A stretch of 64,000 bases of DNA from JAPPHA01 sp965242975 (GTDB lineage Bacteria > Pseudomonadota > Alphaproteobacteria > Rhodobacterales > Rhodobacteraceae). The DNA lies in assembly GCA_965242975.1 (NCBI GenBank), contig CBDETS010000007.1, positions 6,051,813-6,115,812 of the forward strand. Reading direction: 5' to 3'. Positions within the stretch are counted from its first letter, which is position 1, and every line of letters starts with the position of its first letter. Shown piece by piece: positions 1 through 8,661 of this stretch. The translations under genes and the position numbers were made by a program. The notes beneath the pieces are model-generated. The model was given only the letters and a program-made list of their open reading frames with translations, was not told where the DNA came from and searched no databases.

Positions 1-1051
1 GCGCTTCCGGGTCCGTCGTTGCCGGAAAGGCGAGGTCCGTCACTTCAAGTTCCGCAATGTCGTCCGCACTACGCCGCCGCTTGCCCACCTGCCTGTCCGA
101 GCAGACTGCGAAAGCGATGAGCGGAAGGACCGCATCGGCACACCATTCAGGTACTGTCTGCGACATCAGGGCAAGCGAAGGTACAAGTACCAGGACATGA
201 CTTCCGATACCTGCCAGATCCTCGGCGATGCGCAATCCGGTCAGGGTCTTCCCCGTGCCACAAGCCATGATGATCTTGCCCCGGTCGGCGTTGGCCAGTC
301 CGTTCCGGACTGCTTCCAGGGCCTCGACCTGGTCCGGGCGCAATGTCTTCGGCTCCGGACGGGCGATTTCGCCGCGGGCAGCGAAAGCCGACCAGTCGAC
401 GCGGCTTTCCTTGAGATCATGCAGACCAACCCTTGTCACCGGGAGCGCCTGCCCTTCGAGCATTGATGTTGCCTGATCACTCCAGGGGACATCGGTCGTT
501 TCGACGATCAGCCGTTCGACAAATCCGTGCTTACCCGAGGCGGAGATGAAGCTGTCGATATCTTCCTTGCGAATTCGCCGATCGTGGGCAAAGAATTTGC
601 ACTGGACGGCAACCAGTCCGCTGTCATGGCGGGTTGCAACCAGGTCGATTCCAGTATCGCTCCGATCCTGGCCTTGGCGGCGTGCCCAGTCTGTCCAGAG
701 TTCCGCTTTTGCAATGCGTTGGGCCTGCACCGGATCGGCGGGAAGCCAGGCCGCGACCAGTTTCTCGAAAGCCGTTCCCTTGTCGCGTTCGCTGATGGCC
801 GCGTTGCGGTAGCTCTCAAGCAGGGTTTCCAGCGGGGTCACCAGGTTCTCCGTCTCGGGCGAGCCTACAATCGGGGTGTTGCCGATCTCAGAGAAAAACG
901 GAAAATAGTCGCGTATACGAAGGCAGTCTGTACGATTTGCTCGCTCACAAGGTGCATGTGGTCCAAGTCCGCCAAGTTCCGCATGACTATGTTTGTTAGT
1001 TTTTGAGACATGAAACCGAACCGGTACGTCTCGTGGAATCCATGAATCCAT
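1..1051 (-). CDS. Type ISP restriction-modification enzyme, N-terminal part (runs off the window)
   Basis: Single-chain restriction, translocation and methylation enzyme of the LlaGI/LlaBIII (type ISP) kind; only about 350 N-terminal residues are in the window. After a variable leader comes the family signature ISERDKGTAFEKL. An Mrr-type nuclease domain follows, with TGIDLVA (about residue 136) and QCK (about residue 152) as the D...QxK core. The helicase domain begins at RPDQVEALEAV with Walker A ACGTGKT (about residue 265). The methyltransferase and target-recognition domains would lie beyond base 1. The frame is open from an in-frame stop near 1090; the ATG at 1051 follows AGGAA. The leader before SERDKG is longer than I expect, so the start is uncertain. 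It lies 51 bp downstream of the membrane-protein gene, probably in one operon. Confidence 0.85.
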   Translation of the reverse strand, partial: MDSWIPRDVPVRFHVSKTNKHSHAELGGLGPHAPCERANRTDCLRIRDYFPFFSEIGNTPIVGSPETENLVTPLETLLESYRNAAISERDKGTAFEKLVAAWLPADPVQAQRIAKAELWTDWARRQGQDRSDTGIDLVATRHDSGLVAVQCKFFAHDRRIRKEDIDSFISASGKHGFVERLIVETTDVPWSDQATSMLEGQALPVTRVGLHDLKESRVDWSAFAARGEIARPEPKTLRPDQVEALEAVRNGLANADRGKIIMACGTGKTLTGLRIAEDLAGIGSHVLVLVPSLALMSQTVPEWCADAVLPLIAFAVCSDRQVGKRRRSADDIAELEVTDLAFPATTDPEA

Positions 1052-1102
1052 TTTCCTGATATCGGTTCCATCAAGAAAATTTGGACCATTCGAAAGAAAC
1101 TG

Positions 1103-1801
1103 TTAACGAGCCCGGATCCTGACAGGACTTGTAGAACTGTCATATCTGTTGGTGGCTAAACAAGACGCTGTTCCATCGGGTTGAAGGTCACAGGTAATGA
1201 CACGTCGGTAGATATAGGATCGGTCCGAACAGTGGACATCGGAATCATCACTGATCTCCAGTTGACCGATTGCATTGAATCTCGCGATGGTTCCAGATCG
1301 ACAGGTTCTACCGTCGGAATACCGAAGAGTCTGGTTGCCGGCACCATTGGCATCAAAGCACATGTTCCAACTGTCAACGGTCGATACGACACCAGTTTCT
1401 ACGTCTCTTGTCCGATAGAGTGAATCGAGCACCCAACACCCCTCAAGCATCCGGATGTCCTCTTCTTCCCATTGTTCGGCGTCCATTCCACCGAGTGGTT
1501 CCGGCTCGGGTTCAGGATGTGGCGGAAGATCCGGAGGGCACTCGATCCGTGCAAGCTCCATTTCCAGATCCGAAACCTGCGCCTCCAGTACGGCCTGTCG
1601 GCCAAGAGCCTCTTCAAGACGAGAATCAGGGACGTTCGCAACAACCGCAGGGCAACCGGGAGTCCCCAACGTTGAAAGTGTTGACAGAATGCCACACGCG
1701 CCGAGGATCAGATAAGCGGCTATACTGACAAGGCCCAGCAACAAGGACGCAAGGATCCAGTGGAACACTCGCGTTCGGGGAGGATAACCGAACCGGCGCA
1801 T
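1103..1801 (-). CDS. Single-pass membrane protein with Cys-rich C-terminal domain
   Basis: 232 residues: a basic N-terminus, one membrane segment (about 15-38), a short coiled-coil-like stretch (about 60-88), a Pro/Glu linker (PEPEPEP) and a C-terminal domain from LEGCW with regularly spaced Cys and aromatic residues (SWNMCFDANG, SYIYRR, CDLQPDG). This C-terminal pattern resembles, from memory, domains at the end of SrfA-like or vWA-containing membrane proteins; that link is not proven here. The domain is probably outside the membrane. The gene starts 6 bp after a truncated upstream reading frame and precedes the type ISP gene, all on the minus strand. Function unknown. Confidence 0.6.
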   Translation of the reverse strand: MRRFGYPPRTRVFHWILASLLLGLVSIAAYLILGACGILSTLSTLGTPGCPAVVANVPDSRLEEALGRQAVLEAQVSDLEMELARIECPPDLPPHPEPEPEPLGGMDAEQWEEEDIRMLEGCWVLDSLYRTRDVETGVVSTVDSWNMCFDANGAGNQTLRYSDGRTCRSGTIARFNAIGQLEISDDSDVHCSDRSYIYRRVITCDLQPDGTASCLATNRYDSSTSPVRIRAR

Positions 1802-1807
1802 CGTTGA

Positions 1808-2176
1808 TCAAAAGCGTAGATGTGCACGAAAATTGCACATTTGGGCCGCAACCTTCAAAGCAACTGAAAAGTCCGGCACAGCGAAGACTATATCAAGGTG
1901 TCGGCAAGAAGCATCAAACTCAGGAACAGGGGGCACCATACATTTTTCCGAGCCATTGACCACACTGCAAGAACGTATTTTCGTAACGACGCCATCTCGA
2001 ACTTGTTGCATCCCCACAAACCGTGAATCAATCTCCTGGAGTCGAACACGCCGCAGATCGGCCAGGAGAGTCTTCCGCGTTCCGGCCTCGATCAGGGTTC
2101 TCTTCAATGCATCGGCAACTGATCGAAGGATCCGGGTGTCGCTGTCCCCCGTGACGATCAGGGGGACTATCTCCGG
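1808..2176 (-). pseudogene. 3' remnant of an unknown gene cut by the integrase module
   Basis: An open minus frame ends at 1808 and stays open back to the integrase stop codon at 2177, with no good start. The only usable one is TTG at 2107, without a Shine-Dalgarno sequence. The frame has ordered-looking protein composition (stretches such as ILRSVADALKRTLIEAG and VPEFDASCRHLDIVF). It abuts the membrane-protein gene (6 bp), so it is probably the tail of the gene that headed this operon, lost when the integrase DNA arrived. No family recognised. Confidence 0.35.
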
Positions 2177-3334
2177 TCAGCCGAAACCGTCCAGCGCAAG
2201 CGAAACAGCTTTGCCGATCCTCTCGACGGCCGCAGCAACGTCATGGTCCCCGACGTGGGCGTATCTCAAGGTCATGGTCGCCTTCCGATGACCGAGCAGC
2301 CGCGCCACCACGGGCAGGGGGATTCCCTTCATCACAGCCTGGCTGGCATAGGTGTGCCGACAGTCATGAAGGCGGACGCCGGAAAGACCAGCCCGCTCCC
2401 GGACCCGGGGCCAGAGCTTGAGATCGTGTCCACGCGGCCTCCCCGGATTGACCGGAGAGGGAAACACGAACGGGCCGGACCCACGCTGCTGTCGGTCGAT
2501 GACGGCACGGGCGCCCGCACTCAGGTACACCGTCCTTGGTCCGGTCTTGCTGTCGATGAGCCGGAGCGTGTCTCCGTCGACCTCGGACCACCGCAGGTTC
2601 TTGATTTCGCTCTTGCGGGCTCCTGTGAACAGGAGGCGGATGATGTCCGCTTGCGGCGCCCAATCAGGCCGCTCGGCAACGCATTGATCGAGTGCTTCGT
2701 GAAGGCGGGAGATTTCCTCCGCCGACAGGAACCGGGTGATTCGGGGCCTCGGATTCATTTTCGTGCGACGAGTCGGGTTCAGGGCGATGTGGCCAGTGGC
2801 GACAGCATGGTTCATGATCTGCCGGAGAAGTGCCAAGGCATTGTTGGCATTTCCGGGTGCCGTCACACTGTAGCGGTCGAGCCAGGCATCCACGTCGGCC
2901 GGAGTGATCCGGTCGAGTGGCAGGTGCCCGAATGCCGGAAGCAACTGAATTCGGAGAAGAGACTCCACTCTTCTCCGTGTCGACGGTTTCCAGCGGGCAA
3001 AATGGCTGGCCTTCCACGGGTCTGCCACGTAGTCCCGGAACAACGGAATGTTGAATTTGGGTGTCGAACTCGCTCCGGCTTCGACTGCATGCCCGTTCAA
3101 CTGGATCGAAAGACACTCCATGCGGGCATCCCGGACGCTCTTCAACGTCACCGGACCCAGCGAAATCCGCCGGGCCTGGCCCGCACCCCTCTGGTGGAAG
3201 ACGTATCCCCGGTACCCGGACGCGCGGACGCGAACACCGAGACCTGGGGTGACGGTATCCCAGACCGTGTAGTCGGTCTCGCCGGGCTTGAGACGCAGGA
3301 TGCTGGCGTCGGCCAGGCGTATTCGCTTTGTCAT
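2177..3334 (-). CDS. Tyrosine recombinase/integrase (second of a tandem pair)
   Basis: 385-residue phage/island-type integrase. An N-terminal arm-binding-like part (about 1-75) is followed by a SAM-like core-binding domain and the catalytic domain. Active-site residues are visible: Arg in FTGARKSEI, Lys in DSKTGPRTV, HDCRHTYAS (His-x-x-Arg), LGHRKATM (His) and the nucleophile Tyr in LRYAHVG. The start ATG lies 3 bp after the stop of the upstream integrase, so the two are probably cotranslated. Tandem integrases like this usually catalyse integration and excision of the surrounding island; the island content here (restriction enzyme, toxin module) fits. Confidence 0.9.
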   Translation of the reverse strand: MTKRIRLADASILRLKPGETDYTVWDTVTPGLGVRVRASGYRGYVFHQRGAGQARRISLGPVTLKSVRDARMECLSIQLNGHAVEAGASSTPKFNIPLFRDYVADPWKASHFARWKPSTRRRVESLLRIQLLPAFGHLPLDRITPADVDAWLDRYSVTAPGNANNALALLRQIMNHAVATGHIALNPTRRTKMNPRPRITRFLSAEEISRLHEALDQCVAERPDWAPQADIIRLLFTGARKSEIKNLRWSEVDGDTLRLIDSKTGPRTVYLSAGARAVIDRQQRGSGPFVFPSPVNPGRPRGHDLKLWPRVRERAGLSGVRLHDCRHTYASQAVMKGIPLPVVARLLGHRKATMTLRYAHVGDHDVAAAVERIGKAVSLALDGFG

Positions 3335-3337
3335 GGA

Positions 3338-4459
3338 TCATCCCTCCCCGCCAAGAATCGGTGCCACGGCATCGATGGCGGCCCGCACCGAATCGTCCGC
3401 AAGGTGGATGTACTTCAGAGTCGTGTCCGGCTGACTGTGACCAAGCAGGCGGCCGATGGTGAGAACAGTCTCGCCGGCCTGCATGGCAAAACTCGCATAC
3501 GAATGGCGAATATCATGAAGGCGAACATCCCCGAGGTCCGCTTCGTCACGGAGCTTTCGCCAGAAACGGTCCAGACCCTGTGCCGGGCCTCCCCCGGTCT
3601 TTCCCGGAAAGACCCACACGCCCGTTTGGGGCAGGCCGTCCAGGACCGCGCGGGCGGCAGAGGACAGCCAGACGGTTCGCGGTCCCGTCTTGCTGTCCCT
3701 CAGGAAAAGATGGCCGTCACGGTAATCTGCCCATTGCAGGGTCATGATCTCGTTTCGACGGCAACCGGTGAGGAGGAGCAACCTGACAGCGGCGACGAGG
3801 AGATGGCCGTCATGCCTTGCCAGCGTCGCGCCCAGTCGGCGGGTTTCCTCCCGGGACAGGAATCGTTCGCGGCCGCGCCGCCGGTACCGCCGGATGTTTC
3901 GGCACGGATTGCTGCCTTCCGGGTGATAGTCGAGGATTTCGGCTTCGCGCATGATCACCGACAGGACCGGCATCGCCCGGTCGGCAGCGGCGGGGGTCGA
4001 CCGGAGGGAGGCGAACCTTTGCTGGACGTCCTTACTCGTGATCGCGCCGATCGGCTGCCCCCGGAACCGCGGAAGGATCTGGTTCTTCAGGTACCCGCGA
4101 TTGACCGCGAGCGTGCGTGGTTTCCAGATTCGGGCAAGGCGGCGGAAGACATCATCCGCGACGTCCTCGAACGGGGACCCCGAAGGATCAACAGTTCCGG
4201 GGGTCGGCTCTCCCTTCCGCAAGGCGGACAGATGCGACCTGGCAAGCGCGCGGGCTTCAGACACCGGCATCGTGCCGGCATCGCCGATCGTCGTCCACAC
4301 ACGCCGCCCGTCGTGTTGGGCGTGAACGAAAAACCGCTTGCGACCGGACGGCAGGATCCGGACGCCAAACCCCTGAAGTTCGATGTCGCGGCATTCGCGG
4401 GCGGACTTACCGGGTTTGAGTGTGTCGATTCGACGCTGGGTCAGGCGGCAGTTGGGCAA
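3338..4459 (-). CDS. Tyrosine recombinase/integrase (first of a tandem pair)
   Basis: 373-residue integrase, a paralogue of the downstream one. The N-terminal segment (GFGVRILPSGRKRFFV) resembles the DUF4102-type arm-binding fold. Catalytic residues: Arg in LTGCRRNEI, Lys in DSKTGPRTV, HDIRHSYAS, LGHSQPD and Tyr in LKYIHLADD. It is the first gene of the pair and lies closest to the CACCGAA repeats at 4576-4619, which are candidate arm sites or part of its promoter. Intact, with no missing active-site residue. Confidence 0.9.
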   Translation of the reverse strand: MPNCRLTQRRIDTLKPGKSARECRDIELQGFGVRILPSGRKRFFVHAQHDGRRVWTTIGDAGTMPVSEARALARSHLSALRKGEPTPGTVDPSGSPFEDVADDVFRRLARIWKPRTLAVNRGYLKNQILPRFRGQPIGAITSKDVQQRFASLRSTPAAADRAMPVLSVIMREAEILDYHPEGSNPCRNIRRYRRRGRERFLSREETRRLGATLARHDGHLLVAAVRLLLLTGCRRNEIMTLQWADYRDGHLFLRDSKTGPRTVWLSSAARAVLDGLPQTGVWVFPGKTGGGPAQGLDRFWRKLRDEADLGDVRLHDIRHSYASFAMQAGETVLTIGRLLGHSQPDTTLKYIHLADDSVRAAIDAVAPILGGEG

Positions 4460-4931
4460 GGATTTTCTCCCGAATCAGTTGCACTGGCGGACCGGAAAGA
4501 GGCCGATTTGACGTTATCCGGTTCTTGTCACGAGAGAAAAAAGAGCTTTAATTCAGACCGTTAAGGTTTCAACAGCACCGAAGGTGCGTTCGGTGATGTG
4601 TTTGCCAAATGGCACCGAACAGGTGTGTTCCTCCTGTTTGAACTGCCGCGGTTAGGCACCCCGGTCTGACCGGTCGATTCTTTCGAAATTGGCACCGGCA
4701 CTCGGGCCGGATCCATTGGGTGACGCGCCATTGGGAGAGATGCACGGGCTTGGCGAAACGAGCATCGCGACGTTGCGGTCGGCAAAGACGTTGACTGAAC
4801 GTCCGGGCAAGACATGACCGAAAGAGAACGTGCACACTGGCGCATCAGAGCGGCAAACACCTCGGACCAAAGAAACTGTATGGCTAAATTTACGTGCGGA
4901 ATCAGTTACATGAAATCCGGTTGCTGATCCT
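4460..4931. other. Non-coding region upstream of the integrases
   Basis: No convincing gene on either strand. It contains the CACCGAA repeat cluster (4576-4619) and must hold the integrase promoter. The IS66-like element has inserted at its right edge; the target duplicate GCCATTGT is at 4932-4939. Confidence 0.5.
4576..4619. repeat. CACCGAA inverted/direct repeat cluster
   Basis: CACCGAA at 4576-4582 and its reverse complement TTCGGTG at 4589-4595 form a 7-bp inverted repeat with a 6-base spacer. A third copy, CACCGAA, is at 4613-4619. It lies about 120 bp upstream of the first integrase start, consistent with recombinase arm-binding or an operator. Confidence 0.45.
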
Positions 4932-4977
4932 GCCATTGTGTAACCGTTCGGCGACGGAGTGATGGCCTATCTGGCTT

Positions 4978-5130
4978 TCACTGATTGAGTGTTCTTTTCC
5001 AGTCTTTTCTGAGCGGACAGAGCCAGATGGCCTTGATCGGTTTTCCGAATTCCTTCCGTGTGTCGTAGCGTCCGCGTCCCTGCGTGGCTCCGACATGGAT
5101 CCATCCGGAAGCCTTGTAGGTGATCCCGGA
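4978..5130 (-). pseudogene. DUF4338 gene, 3' piece
   Basis: Encodes the C-terminal 50 residues of the DUF4338 protein, ending WKRTLNQ. The stretch GWIHVGATQGRGRYD is the usual tail of this family. The upstream part lies at 9575-10156, displaced by the IS21-like transposon. Joining across the CCGGA duplicate gives an uninterrupted frame (RFSGITYKASG). The stop is 38 bp inside the left end of the IS66-like element. Confidence 0.88.
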
Positions 5131-5344
5131 TGTCGGCGGTTTTTTCAAAGCGCGTGATTTTGGCGGTAAACCGCGCTTTTGAGGTTGATTGAGGCCTTTT
5201 TGAGTGCGTGCTTGTGGTCTGTGCGTTTCGCTGGTTTGCGGTATTTGCTGGAAATTTAGGTGGCGCGCGAGCGCATTTTCTTCCCATTGTGGTGGTTCAT
5301 CGGGAGCATTTTGCCTGTTGTTCGGGGTGCAGAACCGCGTGTTT

Positions 5345-5576
5345 GCATTTCCGGGCATCCGGCAAGATCCGCCGCAACGGGATCGATTCCCAGAGCAAAC
5401 GGGACGGCAACCAGCCCGTCCGCGACAAGACCCCGCGATGGCGGTTCCCGGTTCCCACATGCGCGCATCGACGGAACCGGTTCCCGGAACCGCTCAACGC
5501 ACCTCGGCACTGCCAACTCGACAAGCGGGTACCACCAGGACCGGGATTGACCGGCTATCAACTACCGTGCGCACTC
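5345..5576. repeat. Diverged copy of the right-edge mobile unit
   Basis: Homologous, in opposite orientation, to 60085-60320 and 63550-63785. The shared features are a GGTTCCCGGTTCCC / GGAACCGGTTCC cluster (5443-5491 here) and the end sequence GTGCGCACTC (5567-5576). Homology stops at that end in every copy. Here the end overlaps the last codons of the primase. The plus strand carries a reading frame related to the small protein at 60074-60337. Confidence 0.75.
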
Positions 5577-6452
5577 CTGGACTGCCCGGTCGGTGTTGAC
5601 GATGTCGTTCCAGTCGGTGTTTTCGGGCGGGCGGTGTCTGTGGAAGGCGACGTGGGTCGGGAGGTGCACCTTTTCGCGCAGGGTCTCGGCCTGGCGTTCT
5701 CCGGCCTCGTCGTGATCCTGCGCCAGGATGACGGTCTTGAGGTTAGGGAGGCGATGTGCGGCGCGGGTGATCTGTCTGCACTGTCGTGACGACGGCGCGC
5801 CGGCGGTGGAGAGGAAGGCCTGACGGGTCGGACACTGGTTGATCTGTGCGAGGCTGAGGGCGTTGACGGCGCCTTCGGTGATGACGAGGGCGTTGAGGTT
5901 TTCGGCGTCGGCGCAGAGGGCAAACAGGCTGCGCGTTCCGCCGGTTGCGAAGCGCCGCACCCCGTCCGGCGGGCCGATTTCGAAGCCGGTCAGCGTGCGG
6001 TGTTGATCGCGGTGGGCGAACAGGACCCGGCCCTTGCGGTCGCATCGGATCAGCGGGCGATAGGTGTCGAGTGTTTCCCGGGTGATCCCGCGTCCGATGA
6101 GCCATTTCGGTGCGGGGTGCGGCGTTGCCTGGTGCCAGAGGGCGCGGAAGTCGGTCGCGGCGTGTGCGGGACCTCCGAACCTGTCACGGATGTCGGCGAA
6201 GGAGAGGCCGCGCCGGAGCATGAAGTCGATTGCGGTTCCGTTGTCGTCGCTGTCGCGTGTGTTGAAGTAGACCCAGTGGCCATTGTCGCGGCGCCTGGTG
6301 ACGAGCTTGGGCAGGCCGGGCGCGCGCAGCACGGGGTTTGCGCTGCTCGAGGCTTCGGGGTCGCGGACATATCCCCATGCTGCGGCGATGGTCGCGAACG
6401 GCATGCGCTTGATGGCGTCGAAGTCGACGCGGTATGGCCTATTCCGTTTCAC
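5562..6452 (-). CDS. Toprim-domain primase-like protein (DUF3991-type), probably truncated at both ends
   Basis: About 296 residues from a GTG at 6452. It begins VDFDAIKRMPFATIAAAWGY, then VYFNTRDSDDNGTAIDFML (DUF3991-like). The Toprim part shows ALVITEGAVNAL (catalytic Glu), ILAQDHDEAGERQA (DxD) and the family motif TDWNDIVN. Plasmid and ICE proteins of this type prime DNA synthesis or assist conjugation. The frame continues upstream only in istB DNA, so the native start was probably replaced when istAB joined it. The last codons and the stop come from the mobile-unit end GAGTGCGCAC, so the native C-terminus is also lost. No CHC2 zinc finger is present. Activity is doubtful. Confidence 0.75.
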   Translation of the reverse strand: MKRNRPYRVDFDAIKRMPFATIAAAWGYVRDPEASSSANPVLRAPGLPKLVTRRRDNGHWVYFNTRDSDDNGTAIDFMLRRGLSFADIRDRFGGPAHAATDFRALWHQATPHPAPKWLIGRGITRETLDTYRPLIRCDRKGRVLFAHRDQHRTLTGFEIGPPDGVRRFATGGTRSLFALCADAENLNALVITEGAVNALSLAQINQCPTRQAFLSTAGAPSSRQCRQITRAAHRLPNLKTVILAQDHDEAGERQAETLREKVHLPTHVAFHRHRPPENTDWNDIVNTDRAVQECAR

Positions 6453-7140
6453 GCCTGATGCGCCAGGAGTCGCTGTCGATGGTGATGAGTGTGGCGTTGT
6501 GGACCAGGCGGTCGACGGTTCCTGCGATACCCGACGCGCTCGGGAAGACGCGGTCCCACTGGGCGAAGCCGAGGGAGGTGGTGACCAGTGTCGAGCGGTG
6601 CCGGTAGCGCCGCGAGACGATGGCGTAGAGGATGTCGGCATGGCGGCTTTCGAGCGTGACGTATCCGATTTCATCGAGGACCAACAGGCGGGGCCGGGCG
6701 AGGATTCCCAGGCGGCGGCGCAGTTCGCTCCTCGAGGCGATCTCGGCGAGGGTTTCGAGCAACTCCGTCGCCTTCTCGAAGCGGACGGTATGGCCGTTGA
6801 GGAGGGCCTGGTGGGCGGCATTGGCGGCGATCATTGTCTTACCGGTGCCTTGTCCGCCAACGAGCACGGCGTTGTCTGCGTGTTCGATGAAGGCGAGGCT
6901 CATCAGCGCCTCGACATTGGCGCGGCTGATCGCGCGCGGCCATGTCCAGTCGAAGTCCGCCAGCGGCTTGAAGGCCGGCAGCCGCGCCTCGGCACGGCGG
7001 CGTTCGTAGCTGCGGGTCCTGCGCACCTGTTCTTCGCTGACGATGAGCTCCTCGAGCCAGTCGGCATTGGCGACGTCGTCCCAGCGATCGATCAGGCCAT
7101 GGAGGCCGAGCGCCCGGGCACGGTCCCTGAGTCCGGTCAT
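6439..7140 (-). CDS. istB: IstB-like ATPase, transposition helper
   Basis: 233-residue AAA+ ATPase of IS21 elements, which loads on target DNA and activates IstA. Walker A is GGQGTGKTMIA (about residue 104) and Walker B is LLVLDEIGYV. The C-terminal box SLGFAQWDRVFPS is typical of IstB. The start overlaps the istA stop by 4 bp (ATGA), the usual translational coupling. The stop lies a few bases upstream of the primase frame. Confidence 0.93.
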   Translation of the reverse strand: MTGLRDRARALGLHGLIDRWDDVANADWLEELIVSEEQVRRTRSYERRRAEARLPAFKPLADFDWTWPRAISRANVEALMSLAFIEHADNAVLVGGQGTGKTMIAANAAHQALLNGHTVRFEKATELLETLAEIASRSELRRRLGILARPRLLVLDEIGYVTLESRHADILYAIVSRRYRHRSTLVTTSLGFAQWDRVFPSASGIAGTVDRLVHNATLITIDSDSWRIRRETE

Positions 7141-8627
7141 GTCGTGTCGTCCTCCTTTTTCGCGGCCGCGGCTCTGTCATAGGCGGCGGGATCGGTTCCC
7201 CGCGGGGTCGTGGTGCGGCTGCTGTCGGTGATGCTGACGTTCGGCAGGCCCCGGGCGCGGCGCCGCGTCTCGATGATGCTCCGCACCGTGTTCGGGTGGC
7301 ACGAGCCCCGCTCCAGCGCGGCGGCAATGGCGCGGTCGAGTTCATCGGCGCCGTGGCTGTCGAGCAGGCGGTTCAGCGTCCGGGCGCATGTGGCGACGTT
7401 CAGCTTCCGGCATCCGGCAAGCGTGAGCATCTCCTCTGCCCGCGGCACGGCGCGCAGCAGCATGTCGCGGACACTCATGGACCTGCCGTAGCGCTTGCGG
7501 GCGACGAGCGCCTTGACGTGCTCGGGATCGCTGATCTGCTGCTGCCTGCCATAGGCGCGGGCATGGGCCGCGACCTCGCGCACACTGTCGAGGATGCGGA
7601 CCCCGTAACGGGAGGCGACGAGGGTCAGGCTTGCCGTGGCGTAATCGGGCGGAACGCTGTAATCGTTGGTGTCGAAGCGGGCGTAACAGGTCTTGTCGAT
7701 CTGCACCGCGCGGACCTCGTCGGTCGGGAATGGCGCGTCCGGCAAGGGGATCAGTTTCTCCCTTTCGCGGGCAAAGGCATCCCGGACCAGCAGGCTGTCG
7801 TCGTCCGGCCAGGGACGCCGGGCGGCCCGGCCGAAGCACCACTCCCGGGCCGCGGCGTTGAGTTCGTCGAGCGGGACGGAGATGTCGCGCCCGGCGAAGA
7901 AGCTCGTGCGGGCAAAGGCGACCCGGCGTTCCACGCGTCCCTTTTCTTCCGGACTCCGGGGCCAGGCGGCGGTGGGCTTGAAGGCGTAATGGCCCGCCAG
8001 GGCGAGCACTGTGGGATGGAAGGTGATGGCGTTGCCGCGCCGCGTGACCACGGCGCTTTTCAGATTGTCGTAGATGAGCCTGCGGGGGACGCCGCCGAAC
8101 GCTTCGAAGGCCTCGACATGGCCATGGAGGAAGCTGCTCATCCGCGCGTTGTAGAAGAGGCTCAGGAAAGTCTGGCGCGAGTAGCTCAGAGTGACGAGGA
8201 GCCCCATCAGCTTGCGCTCCGCCCGACCGATCCGGACACGCCCGAACTCGGCCCAGTCGACCTGGGCCTGCTCGGCGGCGAGGAAGCGGAGCCGCATCGA
8301 CGGCTCGGGCCTCTTGACCGGCCTGAGACCGAGGGCGCGCAGGGTGTGGCGGAAATGGTCTTCCCCGCCGCGGTAGCCCCGTGCCTCGACCTGCCCGTAC
8401 AGCGTGCTGGCCGGCAGGTCCGGAGCTTCCTTGAGTTGCTCCTTGATGAACGGGATGAAGGGATCGATCAGTTTTGGCCGCGCCCGGCGCTCCTGTCCCT
8501 GCGCGCGCACGGCCCGTGTCACCGTGCTGTGATGGATGCCGAGATGCCTGGCTATGGTTCCGACCGGCCAGCCCTCGGCCCGCGACAGCCGCACGATCGT
8601 GGCGCGCATGTCCTCGTCGATCGCCAT
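7137..8627 (-). CDS. istA: IstA-like DDE transposase (IS21 family)
   Basis: 496 residues from the ATG at 8627, which follows a near-perfect ribosome site (GGAGGTGA). An open frame continues 28 codons upstream but without a comparable site. The N-terminal helix-turn-helix is WPVGTIARHLGIHHSTVTRAV. The DDE core shows QVDWAEFG (Asp), IYDNLKSAVV (Asp) and EEKGRVERRV (Glu). The C-terminal beta-barrel region contains YSVPPDY. Intact and followed by overlapping istB. Confidence 0.93.
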   Translation of the reverse strand: MAIDEDMRATIVRLSRAEGWPVGTIARHLGIHHSTVTRAVRAQGQERRARPKLIDPFIPFIKEQLKEAPDLPASTLYGQVEARGYRGGEDHFRHTLRALGLRPVKRPEPSMRLRFLAAEQAQVDWAEFGRVRIGRAERKLMGLLVTLSYSRQTFLSLFYNARMSSFLHGHVEAFEAFGGVPRRLIYDNLKSAVVTRRGNAITFHPTVLALAGHYAFKPTAAWPRSPEEKGRVERRVAFARTSFFAGRDISVPLDELNAAAREWCFGRAARRPWPDDDSLLVRDAFAREREKLIPLPDAPFPTDEVRAVQIDKTCYARFDTNDYSVPPDYATASLTLVASRYGVRILDSVREVAAHARAYGRQQQISDPEHVKALVARKRYGRSMSVRDMLLRAVPRAEEMLTLAGCRKLNVATCARTLNRLLDSHGADELDRAIAAALERGSCHPNTVRSIIETRRRARGLPNVSITDSSRTTTPRGTDPAAYDRAAAAKKEDDTT

Positions 8628-8661
8628 GAGATCACCTCCGTCATCACCCCGAACGCCGCGC

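Noticed and set aside
2243..4564. 773-codon plus-strand open frame
   Set aside because: It is antisense to both intact integrase genes, which show full catalytic motifs; GC-rich antisense frames often stay open.
5443..5491. GGTTCCCGG/GGAACCGG cluster as a replication origin
   Set aside because: It lies beside primase and ATPase genes, but the same bases form conserved codons in a reading frame and there are no iterons or AT-rich melting region.
5562..6821. 419-codon minus frame starting at 6821
   Set aside because: Its first about 120 codons read istB DNA out of frame; only the part from about 6452 is primase-like, so the short start was used.
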